Source: Streptomyces caelestis
GTDB taxonomy: Bacteria > Actinomycetota > Actinomycetes > Streptomycetales > Streptomycetaceae
Direction: 5' to 3'
Assembly: GCF_014205255.1 (NCBI RefSeq)
Contig: NZ_JACHNE010000001.1
Coordinates: 4,712,001 to 4,776,000, forward strand
Length of the DNA stretch: 64,000 nt
Positions 23,677-32,674 of this stretch are shown here, piece after piece (the first letter of the stretch is position 1; every line of letters starts with the position of its first letter). The notes under the pieces are model-generated. The model was not told where the DNA came from, searched no databases, and was given only the letters and a program-made list of their open reading frames with translations. Made by a program: the position numbers and the translations under genes.

Positions 23677-24687
23677 GTGCTCTACGGGATCGCTGCCGCC
23701 GCCACCGCCCTCCTCCTCACCGCCCTGCTCGGGGCCGCCCTCCGGATCCCCGCCCTGCGGCTGCGGCTGGTCGGGCGGCGGCGGCAGCGGGAGGTGCCGT
23801 TGTCCGGGGGTGTGGCCGTGGTGGTCGTCACCGGGTCGGTCGTGGGTGTCAAGGAGTGGGGTTCGGCCGGGAGCGGGATCGGCGGGCTGCTCGTCGCGGG
23901 CGGCGTCGTCGCCCTGCTCGGGCTCGTCGACGACGTGTGGCGGCTGCGGCGGCGGGTGCTGGCCGCCGGTACGGCCGTGGCGGCCGCGTGTGTCGTGCCG
24001 TACGGGGAGACGGGCGTGGGGACCGGGCTGCTCGCCGTCGGGTGGGCCGTGGGGGTGACCTTCGCCTTCCGGGGGCTCGACCACGCCGACGGGCTCGCGG
24101 GGACCGTCGGGGTGGTCACCGCCTTCGGGGTGGCGGCCTGCGCGGCGGTCGACGTGCTGGACGGGGTCGCCGTGCTGATGAGCGTGCTGGCCGCGGCACT
24201 GACCGGGTTCCTGCTGCACAACTGGCACCCCGCGCGGGTGGCGCTGGGGAGCTGCGGGTCCATGTCCGCGGGGTTCGTGATCGCCCTCGGCCTCGTGCAC
24301 GTCCGGGCGGGGTTCGGGCTCGGGGAGAGCGCGGGGGTGCTCTTCGCGCTGACGGCCCTGGTGAGCGCCGACGCCGTACTCGTCGTGCTGGCGCGGCGGT
24401 TGGGCGGACGTCCCGTCGTCCGCAGTGGGCCCGACCACCTCGCGCACCGGCTGCGACGGCTCGGGCTGACCGTGCCGGGGGTCACCCTGCTGCTGGGCTT
24501 CGGGGCGTTCTCCGGTGTGCTCGTCGGGGTACTCGCGCACGCCGGCTGGGTCGGGGGCGACGCCCTGTGGTGGGTGGCGGGAGGGGCTCTCGTGGTCGGG
24601 TCGGTCCTCTCCCGTGTTCCTGTGTACGCCGATCGACGCACCGTATCTTCGCAGGTCAGAGCGTCATTGCGTGTAAGGAACGGATAA
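23677..24687 (+). CDS. MraY/WecA-like polyprenyl-phosphate sugar-phosphate transferase
   Basis: The 336-residue protein has about ten membrane helices. The family's cytoplasmic motifs are present: GLVDDVW near residue 83, the substrate loop FRGLDHADGLAG near residue 130 (NxxDGxDGL in most members; here RGLDHADGLAG) and the His-rich GPDHLAHRLRRLG near residue 252. Such enzymes move a sugar-phosphate from a UDP-sugar to undecaprenyl phosphate, for wall or teichoic/arabinogalactan-type polymers. The GTG start has no ribosome site, so a leaderless transcript is possible. It ends three bases before the first dnaK operator. Confidence 0.8.
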   Translation: MLYGIAAAATALLLTALLGAALRIPALRLRLVGRRRQREVPLSGGVAVVVVTGSVVGVKEWGSAGSGIGGLLVAGGVVALLGLVDDVWRLRRRVLAAGTAVAAACVVPYGETGVGTGLLAVGWAVGVTFAFRGLDHADGLAGTVGVVTAFGVAACAAVDVLDGVAVLMSVLAAALTGFLLHNWHPARVALGSCGSMSAGFVIALGLVHVRAGFGLGESAGVLFALTALVSADAVLVVLARRLGGRPVVRSGPDHLAHRLRRLGLTVPGVTLLLGFGAFSGVLVGVLAHAGWVGGDALWWVAGGALVVGSVLSRVPVYADRRTVSSQVRASLRVRNG

Positions 24688-24689
24688 GA

Positions 24690-24710
24690 CTTGAGTCCGG
24701 TCGACTCAGC
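24690..24710. promoter_or_regulatory. HAIR-type HspR operator, imperfect
   Basis: CTTGAGT-CCGGTCG-ACTCAGC. The left arm matches the HspR-associated inverted repeat (CTTGAGT-N7-ACTCAAG); the right arm is changed at its last two bases. It lies upstream of the -35 box. Confidence 0.75.
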
Positions 24711-24714
24711 TCCG

Positions 24715-24743
24715 TTGACCGGTGGGGAGTCGTCGTGCACACT
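24715..24743 (+). promoter_or_regulatory. dnaK vegetative promoter
   Basis: A TTGACC -35 hexamer at 24715-24720 and a CACACT -10 hexamer at 24738-24743 are separated by 17 bases. The second HAIR begins at the end of the -10 box, so HspR binding would block RNA polymerase. Confidence 0.6.
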
Positions 24744-24762
24744 TGAGTCCGTTCCACTCAAG
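24742..24762. promoter_or_regulatory. HAIR HspR operator, perfect
   Basis: CTTGAGT-CCGTTCC-ACTCAAG is an exact match to the known Streptomyces HspR operator. It overlaps the -10 region and start of transcription of dnaK. Confidence 0.9.
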
Positions 24763-24780
24763 TCAGCTGGAGGATCAACC

Positions 24781-26649
24781 ATGGCACGTGCGGTCGGCAT
24801 CGACCTGGGCACGACTAACTCCGTCGTCAGCGTTCTGGAGGGCGGCGAGCCCACCGTCATCACCAACGCCGAGGGCGCCAGGACCACGCCGTCCGTCGTC
24901 GCCTTCGCCAAGAACGGTGAGGTGCTCGTCGGAGAGGTGGCCAAGCGTCAGGCGGTCACCAACGTGGACCGGACCATTCGGTCGGTCAAGCGGCACATGG
25001 GCACCGACTGGAAGATCGAGCTGGACGGGAAGCCCTTCAACCCGCAGCAGATCAGCGCCTTCGTGCTGCAGAAGCTGAAGCGGGACGCCGAGTCCTACCT
25101 GGGCGAGAAGGTGACCGACGCGGTCATCACCGTCCCGGCGTACTTCAACGACTCCGAGCGCCAGGCCACGAAGGAGGCCGGCGAGATCGCCGGTCTGAAC
25201 GTGCTGCGCATCGTCAACGAGCCCACCGCGGCCGCCCTGGCGTACGGCCTCGACAAGGACGACCAGACCATCCTGGTCTTCGACCTCGGTGGCGGTACGT
25301 TCGACGTCTCGCTGCTGGAGATCGGCGACGGTGTCGTCGAGGTGAAGGCCACCAACGGTGACAACCACCTCGGTGGTGACGACTGGGACCAGCGCGTCGT
25401 CGACTACCTGGTCCAGCAGTTCCAGTCCGGCCACGGCGTGGACCTGGGCAAGGACAAGATGGCCCTGCAGCGTCTGCGTGAGGCCGCCGAGAAGGCGAAG
25501 ATCGAGCTGTCCTCGTCCACCGAGACCTCGATCAACCTGCCCTACATCACCGCCTCCGCCGAGGGCCCCCTGCACCTCGACGAGAAGCTCACCCGCGCCC
25601 AGTTCCAGCAGCTGACCGCGGACCTCCTGGAGCGCTGCAAGACGCCGTTCCACAACGTCATCAAGGACGCCGGCATCTCCATCAGCGAGATCGACCACGT
25701 CGTCCTGGTCGGCGGCTCGACCCGCATGCCCGCCGTCGCCGAGCTCGTCAAGGAGCTGACCGGCGGCAAGGACGCCAACAAGGGCGTCAACCCGGACGAG
25801 GTCGTCGCCATCGGCGCCGCCCTGCAGGCCGGTGTCCTCAAGGGTGAGGTCAAGGACGTCCTGCTCCTCGACGTCACCCCGCTGTCCCTCGGTATCGAGA
25901 CCAAGGGCGGCATCATGACCAAGCTCATCGAGCGCAACACCACGATCCCGACCAAGCGGTCCGAGATCTTCACGACGGCCGAGGACAACCAGCCGTCCGT
26001 GCAGATCCAGGTCTACCAGGGCGAGCGCGAGATCGCGGCGTACAACAAGAAGCTCGGGATGTTCGAGCTGACCGGTCTGCCCCCGGCGCCGCGCGGCGTC
26101 CCGCAGATCGAGGTCTCCTTCGACATCGACGCCAACGGCATCATGCACGTGACCGCGAAGGACCTGGGCACGGGCAAGGAGCAGAAGATGACCGTCACCG
26201 GCGGCTCCTCGCTGCCGAAGGACGAGGTCGACCGCATGCGCCAGGAGGCCGAGCAGTACGCGGAGGAGGACCACAAGCGCCGCGAGGCCGCCGAGGCCCG
26301 CAACCAGGGCGAGCAGCTCGTCTACCAGACCGAGAAGTTCCTCAAGGACAACGAGGACAAGGTCCCCGGCGAGATCAAGACCGAGGTCGAGGAAGCCGTC
26401 GGTGAGCTGAAGGAGAAGCTCAAGGGCGAGGACACGGCCGAGATCCGCACCGCCACGGAGAAGGTCGCGGCCGTCTCGCAGAAGCTCGGCCAGGCCATGT
26501 ACGCCGACGCGAACGCCGCGCAGGCCGCAGACGGCGCCTCCGCCGGAGCCGGTGCGGGTGCCGGTGCCGGTGCCGGTGACGCCAAGGCCGACGACGACGT
26601 GGTCGACGCCGAGATCGTGGACGACGAGCGGAAGGATGGTGCCGCGTGA
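24781..26649 (+). CDS. dnaK: Hsp70 chaperone DnaK
   Basis: The 622-residue protein starts MARAVGIDLGTTNSVVSVLE with GGAGGATCAACC upstream. The ATPase domain shows VFDLGGGTFDVSLL near residue 167 and VVLVGGSTRMPAV near residue 309; the substrate domain starts near residue 370 (LLLDVTPLSLGIETKGG). The lid ends in a Gly/Ala repeat (GAGAGAGAGAGD) and the EIVDDE tail that typifies DnaK. It refolds proteins with GrpE and DnaJ and, by known Streptomyces biology, acts as co-repressor with HspR. First gene of the operon; its stop overlaps grpE (GTGA). Confidence 0.98.
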   Translation: MARAVGIDLGTTNSVVSVLEGGEPTVITNAEGARTTPSVVAFAKNGEVLVGEVAKRQAVTNVDRTIRSVKRHMGTDWKIELDGKPFNPQQISAFVLQKLKRDAESYLGEKVTDAVITVPAYFNDSERQATKEAGEIAGLNVLRIVNEPTAAALAYGLDKDDQTILVFDLGGGTFDVSLLEIGDGVVEVKATNGDNHLGGDDWDQRVVDYLVQQFQSGHGVDLGKDKMALQRLREAAEKAKIELSSSTETSINLPYITASAEGPLHLDEKLTRAQFQQLTADLLERCKTPFHNVIKDAGISISEIDHVVLVGGSTRMPAVAELVKELTGGKDANKGVNPDEVVAIGAALQAGVLKGEVKDVLLLDVTPLSLGIETKGGIMTKLIERNTTIPTKRSEIFTTAEDNQPSVQIQVYQGEREIAAYNKKLGMFELTGLPPAPRGVPQIEVSFDIDANGIMHVTAKDLGTGKEQKMTVTGGSSLPKDEVDRMRQEAEQYAEEDHKRREAAEARNQGEQLVYQTEKFLKDNEDKVPGEIKTEVEEAVGELKEKLKGEDTAEIRTATEKVAAVSQKLGQAMYADANAAQAADGASAGAGAGAGAGAGDAKADDDVVDAEIVDDERKDGAA

Positions 26650-27305
26650 CGGAGGAGACCCCGGGCTTCGACGAGCAGCAGCCCGACGTCCCTTCCGGCG
26701 CCACCTCCGACGACGCCGAGCCGAAGGCCGCCGACTCCCCCTCGACGGAGGAGGGGGCGGCCCCGGCCGGGGACACGGGCCAGGACGTGGCCCTGGTGGC
26801 CCAGCTGGACCAGGCACGCACGGCGCTCAGCGAGCGCACGGCGGACCTCCAGCGCCTCCAGGCCGAGTTCCAGAACTACCGCCGCCGGGTCGAGCGTGAC
26901 CGGATCGCGGTCAAGGAGATCGCCATCGCGAACCTCCTGACCGAGCTCCTGCCCGTGCTCGACGACATCGGCCGCGCGCGGGAACACGGCGAGCTGGTCG
27001 GCGGCTTCAAGTCCGTCGCCGAGTCGCTGGAGAGCACGGCGGCCAAGATGGGGCTGCAGCAGTTCGGCAAGGAGGGCGAGCCCTTCGACCCGACGATCCA
27101 CGAAGCCCTGATGCACAGCTACGCACCGGACGTCACCGAGACGACGTGCGTGGCGATTCTGCAGCCCGGGTACCGGATCGGCGAGCGCACCATCCGCCCC
27201 GCGCGGGTGGCGGTGGCCGAGCCCCAGCCGGGGGCGCAGACGGTCAAGGCGGACGAGACCGCCGAAGCCGACGACAAGGAGAGCGGTGGCCCGGAAGAGG
27301 GCTGA
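26646..27305 (+). CDS. grpE: nucleotide exchange factor GrpE
   Basis: The 219-residue protein has an acidic disordered start (residues 1-50), a coiled coil (ALSERTADLQRLQAEFQNYR) that makes the dimer stalk, and the C-terminal beta domain with EPFDPTIHEALM and ILQPGYRIGERTIRPARVAV. It releases ADP from DnaK. The GTG start overlaps the dnaK stop. A short acidic tail (DETAEADDKESGGPEEG) follows the conserved domain. Confidence 0.97.
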   Translation: MTEETPGFDEQQPDVPSGATSDDAEPKAADSPSTEEGAAPAGDTGQDVALVAQLDQARTALSERTADLQRLQAEFQNYRRRVERDRIAVKEIAIANLLTELLPVLDDIGRAREHGELVGGFKSVAESLESTAAKMGLQQFGKEGEPFDPTIHEALMHSYAPDVTETTCVAILQPGYRIGERTIRPARVAVAEPQPGAQTVKADETAEADDKESGGPEEG

Positions 27306-27341
27306 CGTCATAGCGGACGAAGGGAAGGAGGGGCGTCGAGG

Positions 27342-28520
27342 ATGAGCACCAAGGACTTCATCGAGAAGGACTACTACAAGGTCCTCGGCGTCCCCAAGGA
27401 CGCCACCGAGGCCGAGATCAAGAAGGCGTACCGGAAGCTCGCCCGCGAGTACCACCCGGACGCCAACAAGGGCAATAGCAAGGCGGAGGAGCGCTTCAAG
27501 GAGATCTCCGAGGCCAACGACATCCTCGGTGACCCCAAGAAGCGCAAGGAGTACGACGAGGCACGCGCCCTCTTCGGCAACGGCGGGTTCCGCCCCGGGC
27601 CCGGCGCGGGCGGCGGCTCCTTCAACTTCGACCTGGGCGACCTCTTCGGAGGCGCCCCGGGCGGCCAGGGGGCCGGCGGTTTCGGCGGTGGACTCGGTGA
27701 CGTCTTCGGGGGCCTGTTCAACCGTGGCGGAGCGGGCGCGGGGACGCGCACGCATCCGCGACGCGGCCAGGACATCGAGTCCGAGGTCACGCTGAGCTTC
27801 ACGGAGGCGATCGAGGGTGCGACCGTCCCGCTGCGGATGTCCTCGCAGTCGCCCTGCAAGGCCTGCTCGGGCACCGGCGACAAGAACGGCACACCGCGGG
27901 TGTGCCCGACCTGCGTCGGCACCGGGCAGGTCGCCCGGGGCAGCGGCGGTGGCTTCTCCCTCACCGACCCCTGCCCGGACTGCAAGGGCCGCGGCCTGAT
28001 CGCGGAGAACGCCTGCGAGGTCTGCAAGGGCAGCGGCCGGGCCAAGTCCTCGCGGACCATGCAGGTGCGCATCCCCGCGGGCGTCAGCGACGGCCAGCGG
28101 ATCCGGCTGCGCGGCAAGGGAGCGCCGGGCGAGCGCGGCGGCCCGGCGGGCGATCTGTACGTGGTCGTGCACGTCGACGCCCACCCGGTGTTCGGCCGCA
28201 AGGGCGACAACCTCACCGTCACCGTCCCGGTGACCTTCGCCGAGGCGGCCCTCGGCGGCGAGGTCCGGGTGCCGACGCTGGGCGGCCCGCCCGTCACGCT
28301 GAAGCTGCCGCCGGGTACGCCCAACGGCCGCACCATGCGCGCCCGGGGCAAGGGCGCGGTCCGCAAGGACGGCACCCGCGGCGACCTTCTGGTCACCGTG
28401 GAGGTGAGTGTTCCGAAGGACCTGACGGGGAAGGCTCGTGACGCACTCGAGGCGTATCGCGAGGCGACCGCGGGTGAGGATCCGCGGGCGGAGCTGTTCC
28501 AGGCCGCGAAGGGAGCATGA
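27342..28520 (+). CDS. dnaJ: co-chaperone DnaJ (type I)
   Basis: The 392-residue protein has a J-domain with the HPD triad in YHPDANKG near residue 39, a long Gly/Phe region (about 80-155), four zinc-finger repeats (CKACSGTG, CPTCVGTG, CPDCKGRG, CEVCKGSG, residues 170-240) and the two C-terminal substrate barrels. It stimulates DnaK ATP hydrolysis and delivers clients. A 36-base gap with GAAGGAAGGAGG separates it from grpE; its stop overlaps hspR (ATGA). Confidence 0.97.
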   Translation: MSTKDFIEKDYYKVLGVPKDATEAEIKKAYRKLAREYHPDANKGNSKAEERFKEISEANDILGDPKKRKEYDEARALFGNGGFRPGPGAGGGSFNFDLGDLFGGAPGGQGAGGFGGGLGDVFGGLFNRGGAGAGTRTHPRRGQDIESEVTLSFTEAIEGATVPLRMSSQSPCKACSGTGDKNGTPRVCPTCVGTGQVARGSGGGFSLTDPCPDCKGRGLIAENACEVCKGSGRAKSSRTMQVRIPAGVSDGQRIRLRGKGAPGERGGPAGDLYVVVHVDAHPVFGRKGDNLTVTVPVTFAEAALGGEVRVPTLGGPPVTLKLPPGTPNGRTMRARGKGAVRKDGTRGDLLVTVEVSVPKDLTGKARDALEAYREATAGEDPRAELFQAAKGA

Positions 28521-28978
28521 GTCAGATGGACGGTCGTCGACGCAACCCTTATGAACTGACCGAGGAGACCCCGGTCTACGTCATCTCGGTGGCGGCCCAG
28601 CTGTCCGGCCTGCATCCGCAGACCCTGCGCCAGTACGACCGTCTGGGCCTGGTGTCCCCCGACCGCACCGCCGGGCGGGGCCGGCGCTACTCGGCCCGCG
28701 ACATCGAACAGCTCCGCCAGGTGCAGCAGTTGTCGCAGGACGAGGGCATCAACCTGGCGGGCATCAAGCGCATCATCGAACTGGAGAACCAGGTCGCCGC
28801 GCTCCAGGCCCGGGTCGCCGAGCTGGAGGACGCGCTCGACGGCGCGGCGGCGGCCATGCGCCAGCGCGAGGCGGCGGTGCACGCGTCGTACCGCCGCGAC
28901 CTGGTGCCGTACCAGGAGGTCCAGCAGACCAGCGCGCTGGTGGTGTGGCGGCCGAAGCGGCAGCAGCAGTCGGACTGA
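28517..28978 (+). CDS. hspR: heat-shock repressor HspR (MerR family)
   Basis: The 153-residue protein carries a MerR winged helix (VYVISVAAQLSGLHPQTLRQ, then YDRLGLVSPDRTAGRGRRYS) and a coiled coil (IIELENQVAALQARVAELED). It has no cysteine effector site, as expected for HspR, whose repression needs DnaK. It should bind the HAIR sites before dnaK and clpB, giving a feedback loop in which free DnaK closes the system. Last gene of the operon. Confidence 0.97.
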   Translation: MSQMDGRRRNPYELTEETPVYVISVAAQLSGLHPQTLRQYDRLGLVSPDRTAGRGRRYSARDIEQLRQVQQLSQDEGINLAGIKRIIELENQVAALQARVAELEDALDGAAAAMRQREAAVHASYRRDLVPYQEVQQTSALVVWRPKRQQQSD

Positions 28979-28994
28979 CGCGCGTACGCCTGTG

Positions 28995-29024
28995 AAGGGG
29001 CCGGGAGGAGACTCCCGGCCCCTT
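28995..29024 (+). terminator. terminator of the dnaK operon
   Basis: AAGGGGCCGGGAG pairs with CTCCCGGCCCCTT around a GAGA loop, followed by TTTC. It is 16 bases after the hspR stop. Confidence 0.9.
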
Positions 29025-29257
29025 TCGTATGTCTTGGGCCGTCTTGGGCCGTTTTCGCGGGGTCTCCCGTGGATGACTGGACGGTGCATGGCACTTGGAG
29101 ACGATTCCGCAGAGCCTTCACAACGCTCGCTGAGCGTGGTGTTGTCATCTCGTTAAGTGGTTCCGCTTGACGCTGGGGGCGCGTCCGCGTTGGCTTTTCA
29201 GTCACATGGGCCACAAAGCTGTGCCCACGTCCGAATCACACGTGAAGTGAGTTCCGC

Positions 29258-30367
29258 ATGCGTCGTCGTATCTCCATATCCGTGGCCGCGGCCACGATGT
29301 CCGTCACGCTCGCCGGCTGCGGCGTGCTCAACGCGACCGGGAGCAGTGACGACGCGAGCCCGACCAAGGGCAACGACATCACGGTGGGTCTGCTGCTCCC
29401 GGAGAAGGCGAACACGCGGTACGAGAACTTCGACTACCCCATCATCAAGACGAAGATCGAGTCCCTCACCAACGACCAGGGCCGCGTCGAGTACGCCAAC
29501 GCCGAGGCGAGCGCGGCCAAGCAGGCCGACCAGTTGCAGCAGATGATCGACGACCGGGTCGACGTGATCCTGCTCGACGCCGTCGACGCGCACGCCATCG
29601 CGAGCGGCGTGCAGAAGGCCAAGGACGCGGGCATCCCGGTCATCGCCTACGACCGGCTGGCCGAGGGCCCGATCGACGCGTACATCTCCTTCGACAACGA
29701 GCTGGTCGGCGAGGTCCAGGGGCGCACCCTGCTGGAGGCCATCGGTGAGAAGGCGAGCCTCTCCGACAAGATCGTCATGATGAACGGCTCGTCGACGGAC
29801 CCGAACGCCAAGCAGTTCAAGGCCGGTGCGATGTCGGAGCTGAACGGCAAGGTGACGATCGCGGAGTCCTTCGACACCAAGGACTGGAAGCCGGAGAACG
29901 CGCAGGCCAACATGGCCGGGGCGATCGAGAAGATCGGCAAGGACAACATCGCCGCGGTGTACTCCGCCAACGACGGCATGGCCGGCGGCATCGTCAAGGC
30001 GCTGGAGGCCGCGGGCGTGACCGACCTGCCGCCGATCACCGGCCAGGACGCGGAGCTCCCGGCGGTGCAGCGGATCATCACCGGTGAGCAGTACATGAGC
30101 GTGTACAAGTCGTACCCGCAGGAGGCCGAGAACGCCGCGGAGATGGCCGTGGCGGTGGTCCAGGGCCGCGACATCCAGTTCGCCGCCCTCGCCCGCGACA
30201 AGGTCGACAGCCCCACGCACAAGGGCATCCCCGCCCATCTCGTGCCGGTGGTCGCCCTGACGAAGGCCAACATCAAGGACACGGTCGTCGCCGACGAGGT
30301 CTACAAGCTGTCGGACATCTGCACGGCGAAGTACAAGGCGGCTTGCGAGGCGATCGGCCTCAAGTAA
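29258..30367 (+). CDS. sugar-binding lipoprotein (XylF/periplasmic-binding family)
   Basis: The 369-residue protein has a lipoprotein signal with lipobox LAGC (Cys21). The mature domain is a type I periplasmic sugar-binding fold: ITVGLLLPEKANTRYENFDY, VDVILLDAVDAHAIASGVQK, GIPVIAYDRL and SANDGMAGGIVKALEAAG. It resembles xylose/multi-sugar binding proteins. No permease or ATPase genes are near, so it either serves a distant transporter or acts as a sensor. Its leader (28979-29257) contains ACGCTC-GCT-GAGCGT and a near-palindrome TGGGCCACA/TGTGCCCA at about 29209-29231, possible repressor sites. Confidence 0.9.
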   Translation: MRRRISISVAAATMSVTLAGCGVLNATGSSDDASPTKGNDITVGLLLPEKANTRYENFDYPIIKTKIESLTNDQGRVEYANAEASAAKQADQLQQMIDDRVDVILLDAVDAHAIASGVQKAKDAGIPVIAYDRLAEGPIDAYISFDNELVGEVQGRTLLEAIGEKASLSDKIVMMNGSSTDPNAKQFKAGAMSELNGKVTIAESFDTKDWKPENAQANMAGAIEKIGKDNIAAVYSANDGMAGGIVKALEAAGVTDLPPITGQDAELPAVQRIITGEQYMSVYKSYPQEAENAAEMAVAVVQGRDIQFAALARDKVDSPTHKGIPAHLVPVVALTKANIKDTVVADEVYKLSDICTAKYKAACEAIGLK

Positions 30368-30440
30368 CCGAAGTAGCTGAAGCGGCCGCTCCGTTCGTCG
30401 TCTTCCGCTCCCCTGGAGTCCTCCGCCTCACCCCGGAGGG

Positions 30441-30490
30441 ATCCGGCGAGGTCGGGTGGCATCCGGCGGGATCCGGTGGGATCCGGCGGG
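30441..30490. repeat. 10-bp direct repeats ATCCGGCGGG
   Basis: ATCCGGCGAG, a diverged unit, ATCCGGCGGG, ATCCGGTGGG and ATCCGGCGGG follow each other exactly every ten bases, then decay to ATTCCGTCAC. The 294-base gap holding them lies between the sugar-binding gene and the first LuxR-type regulator and has no other feature I can support. Confidence 0.85.
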
Positions 30491-30661
30491 ATTCCGTCAC
30501 CCCCCGGCCATTTGTTGCAACGCGACGAGCCGAGGCACGGACATACCGGTGCGCACCGGTGGTTTCCGGCGAGGGCGGTGTGGGGAGCCGTGTTGCGGAG
30601 CAGGTCCCGTCCGCGCATAGTTGCGCTGCGAAGGACGGCGAAACCGGGGGTGGGATCGGCG

Positions 30662-31705
30662 ATGGCCGGGCACGGGGCGGAAGAGCATCCACATGGTGCC
30701 GACCGACTGTGCGAGGCGGGGGATCGTGTGTATTCCCGGGCCGTACGGCGGGGCCGCGTGCCGCGCCGGGACGCGGATCCGGTGCCGTGCCTGCTGGAAC
30801 TCGCCCTGCTGCACCCGGATCCCGACGACATGGACTGGCTGGTGCCGACCTCCCCGCAGGAGGTCATGACCCGGCTGCTGCGCGGGATGTACGACGAGGT
30901 CAGCGCGAGCCAGCGGCGGGTGGGTTCGGCCGTGGCGGCGTTCGAGTGGTACGCCGGGCTGGGGCGTCAGGTGCAGCCGGCCCCGTCGGTGGGAGAGGGC
31001 TCGGCGATCCGGGTGCTGGACGGCCTCGCCCGGATCCAGGCCGCGATGGACGAGGCGACCCAGGCGTGCACGACCGAGGTGCTCACGGTCCAGCCCGGCG
31101 GTATCCGGCGCGAGGCGGAACTCTCCGAGGGGCTGCACCGGGCGCTGGCGCTGCGCGGCCGTGGCGTGCGGATGCGGGACCTGTACACGCATGTCGCCCG
31201 GCACGGGCAGGGGCTGCTGAACTATCTGGAGCTGATGGGCGACGCGGTGGAGGCGCGCACGCTGGACGAGGTGATCGACCGGCTGATCCTCTTCGACCGG
31301 ACGGTGGCCTTCATCCCCGCCAACACCGACCGCACGATGGCCCTGGAGCTACGGCACCCGGCGATCGTCGAGTACCTGGTCACGGTGTTCGAACGGCTCT
31401 GGCGCCTGGCCATCCCGCTGACCGCCCCGCTCCCCGACACCGGCATCGAGGGCATCTCCCACCGCGAGCAGTCCATCGCCGCGCTGCTGGCGGAGGGCCA
31501 CCAGGACGCGGTGATCGCGGAACGGCTGGGGATCAGCGTGCGGACGTGCCGGGCGCACATCGCCCGGCTGTCGGAGACGCTGGGGGCGGCGAGCCGTACG
31601 CAGTTGGGGGTGCGGATCGCCCAGGTCGGGCTGGATGGTCCACCGCGGCCGGCGGCTTCCCTGTCCCTCAGCCTTCCTGATCAAGGATCCCGGACTGCCC
31701 GATGA
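30662..31705 (+). CDS. LuxR-type regulator with helical N-terminal sensor, paralogue A
   Basis: About 347 residues from ATG 30662. The C-terminus is a LuxR-type helix-turn-helix (QSIAALLAEGHQDAVIAERL followed by GISVRTCRAHIARLSETLGA). The N-terminal 250 residues contain a helical region and a phospholipase-D-like/TrmB-type sensor segment (TTEVLTVQPGGIRREAELSE, then RDLYTHVARH and TVAFIPAN). Two close paralogues follow on the opposite strand. The 3' end overlaps that of paralogue B by 38 bases. Ligand unknown. Confidence 0.82.
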   Translation: MAGHGAEEHPHGADRLCEAGDRVYSRAVRRGRVPRRDADPVPCLLELALLHPDPDDMDWLVPTSPQEVMTRLLRGMYDEVSASQRRVGSAVAAFEWYAGLGRQVQPAPSVGEGSAIRVLDGLARIQAAMDEATQACTTEVLTVQPGGIRREAELSEGLHRALALRGRGVRMRDLYTHVARHGQGLLNYLELMGDAVEARTLDEVIDRLILFDRTVAFIPANTDRTMALELRHPAIVEYLVTVFERLWRLAIPLTAPLPDTGIEGISHREQSIAALLAEGHQDAVIAERLGISVRTCRAHIARLSETLGAASRTQLGVRIAQVGLDGPPRPAASLSLSLPDQGSRTAR

Positions 31706-32657
31706 GGTAGCCGAGTTGGGCCCTGCTCTGGCTGCCCAGCGTCGCGGCGAGTTTGGCGATGTGGACGCGGGCCGTGCGGATGTTCATGCCGAGACGGTCT
31801 GCGATGACGGCGTCGGTGTGGCCTTCGGTGAGGAGGGCGGCTATGGCGCGTTGGCGGGGGGTGATGCCGTTGCAGGAGGGTTGGGGGGCGGCTTCAGGGA
31901 ACACCGGGGTGGCCAGGCGCCAGAAGCGGTCGAAGGTGGTGGACAGGTATCCGACGATGGCCGGGTGGCGTATTTCCAGCGCGAGGTCGCCGTTGGGGTC
32001 GGCGGGGAGGAAGGCGACGACCCGGTCGACGATGATGAGCCGGTCGGTGACCTCGTCCAGCGCACGCGCCTCGATGTCGCCCTTCAGTCGTTCATGGTGC
32101 GCGACGGTCAAGGGGGAGTGGCGGAGGGTGTGCGGGTACAGGGTGCGGATGCGGCAGCCGCGGTCCAGCAGAGCCTGGTCGCGGTCCGTGGCGACGGCAT
32201 AGGCCGCCTCGACCCGTTCCCTGGTGATCTTGGCACGAGGCTGGATCGTGAGCAGCTCCCGGGAGGCGTCCGTCATGGTCGCGGTGATGGCCTCGTTGAT
32301 CCGCTCCTTTCCGCTGAGAAGCGTCAGCGTCGGGGTGGCGGCCGCAGCCGCGCGATGCCCTTCGACGGCCATGAGCGGCTCGAATGTCTCGGCCAGCCGT
32401 TCCTCCCGTCGTCGTTCGCGCGCGATCCGTTCCCCGGAGGTCCGCAGCAGCCGGTGGAGGGCGACGGCCGGCGCCACGGGCTCGAGCCGGTGAAGATCGT
32501 CGACGGCGGGGTGCAGCAGGCCGAAGTCCATCAAACAGGGCGCGGCGTCGGCCGCTGCGGCGGGTACGTGCCCTTCGCGCAGGGCTCGTTCGTACAGCTC
32601 CGTCCCGGCATGGCACAGTTCTTCCGCGTCGTGCATGGGGTGTGGCGCTGACGTCAC
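31668..32657 (-). CDS. LuxR-type regulator with helical N-terminal sensor, paralogue B
   Basis: About 329 residues. AAGGAGG lies immediately before an ATG at 32666, too close to serve it, and nine bases before a GTG at 32657, which was taken as start. The same layout as paralogue A is seen: sensor strands RELLTIQPRAKITRERVEAA, CRIRTLYPHTLRHSP and RVVAFLPADPNGDLALEIRH, then a LuxR helix-turn-helix (GHTDAVIADRLGMNIRTARV). It is downstream of paralogue C, separated by 17 bases, and the two should be co-transcribed. Confidence 0.82.
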   Translation of the reverse strand: MTSAPHPMHDAEELCHAGTELYERALREGHVPAAAADAAPCLMDFGLLHPAVDDLHRLEPVAPAVALHRLLRTSGERIARERRREERLAETFEPLMAVEGHRAAAAATPTLTLLSGKERINEAITATMTDASRELLTIQPRAKITRERVEAAYAVATDRDQALLDRGCRIRTLYPHTLRHSPLTVAHHERLKGDIEARALDEVTDRLIIVDRVVAFLPADPNGDLALEIRHPAIVGYLSTTFDRFWRLATPVFPEAAPQPSCNGITPRQRAIAALLTEGHTDAVIADRLGMNIRTARVHIAKLAATLGSQSRAQLGYLIGQSGILDQEG

Positions 32658-32674
32658 TCGGGACATCCTCCTTT

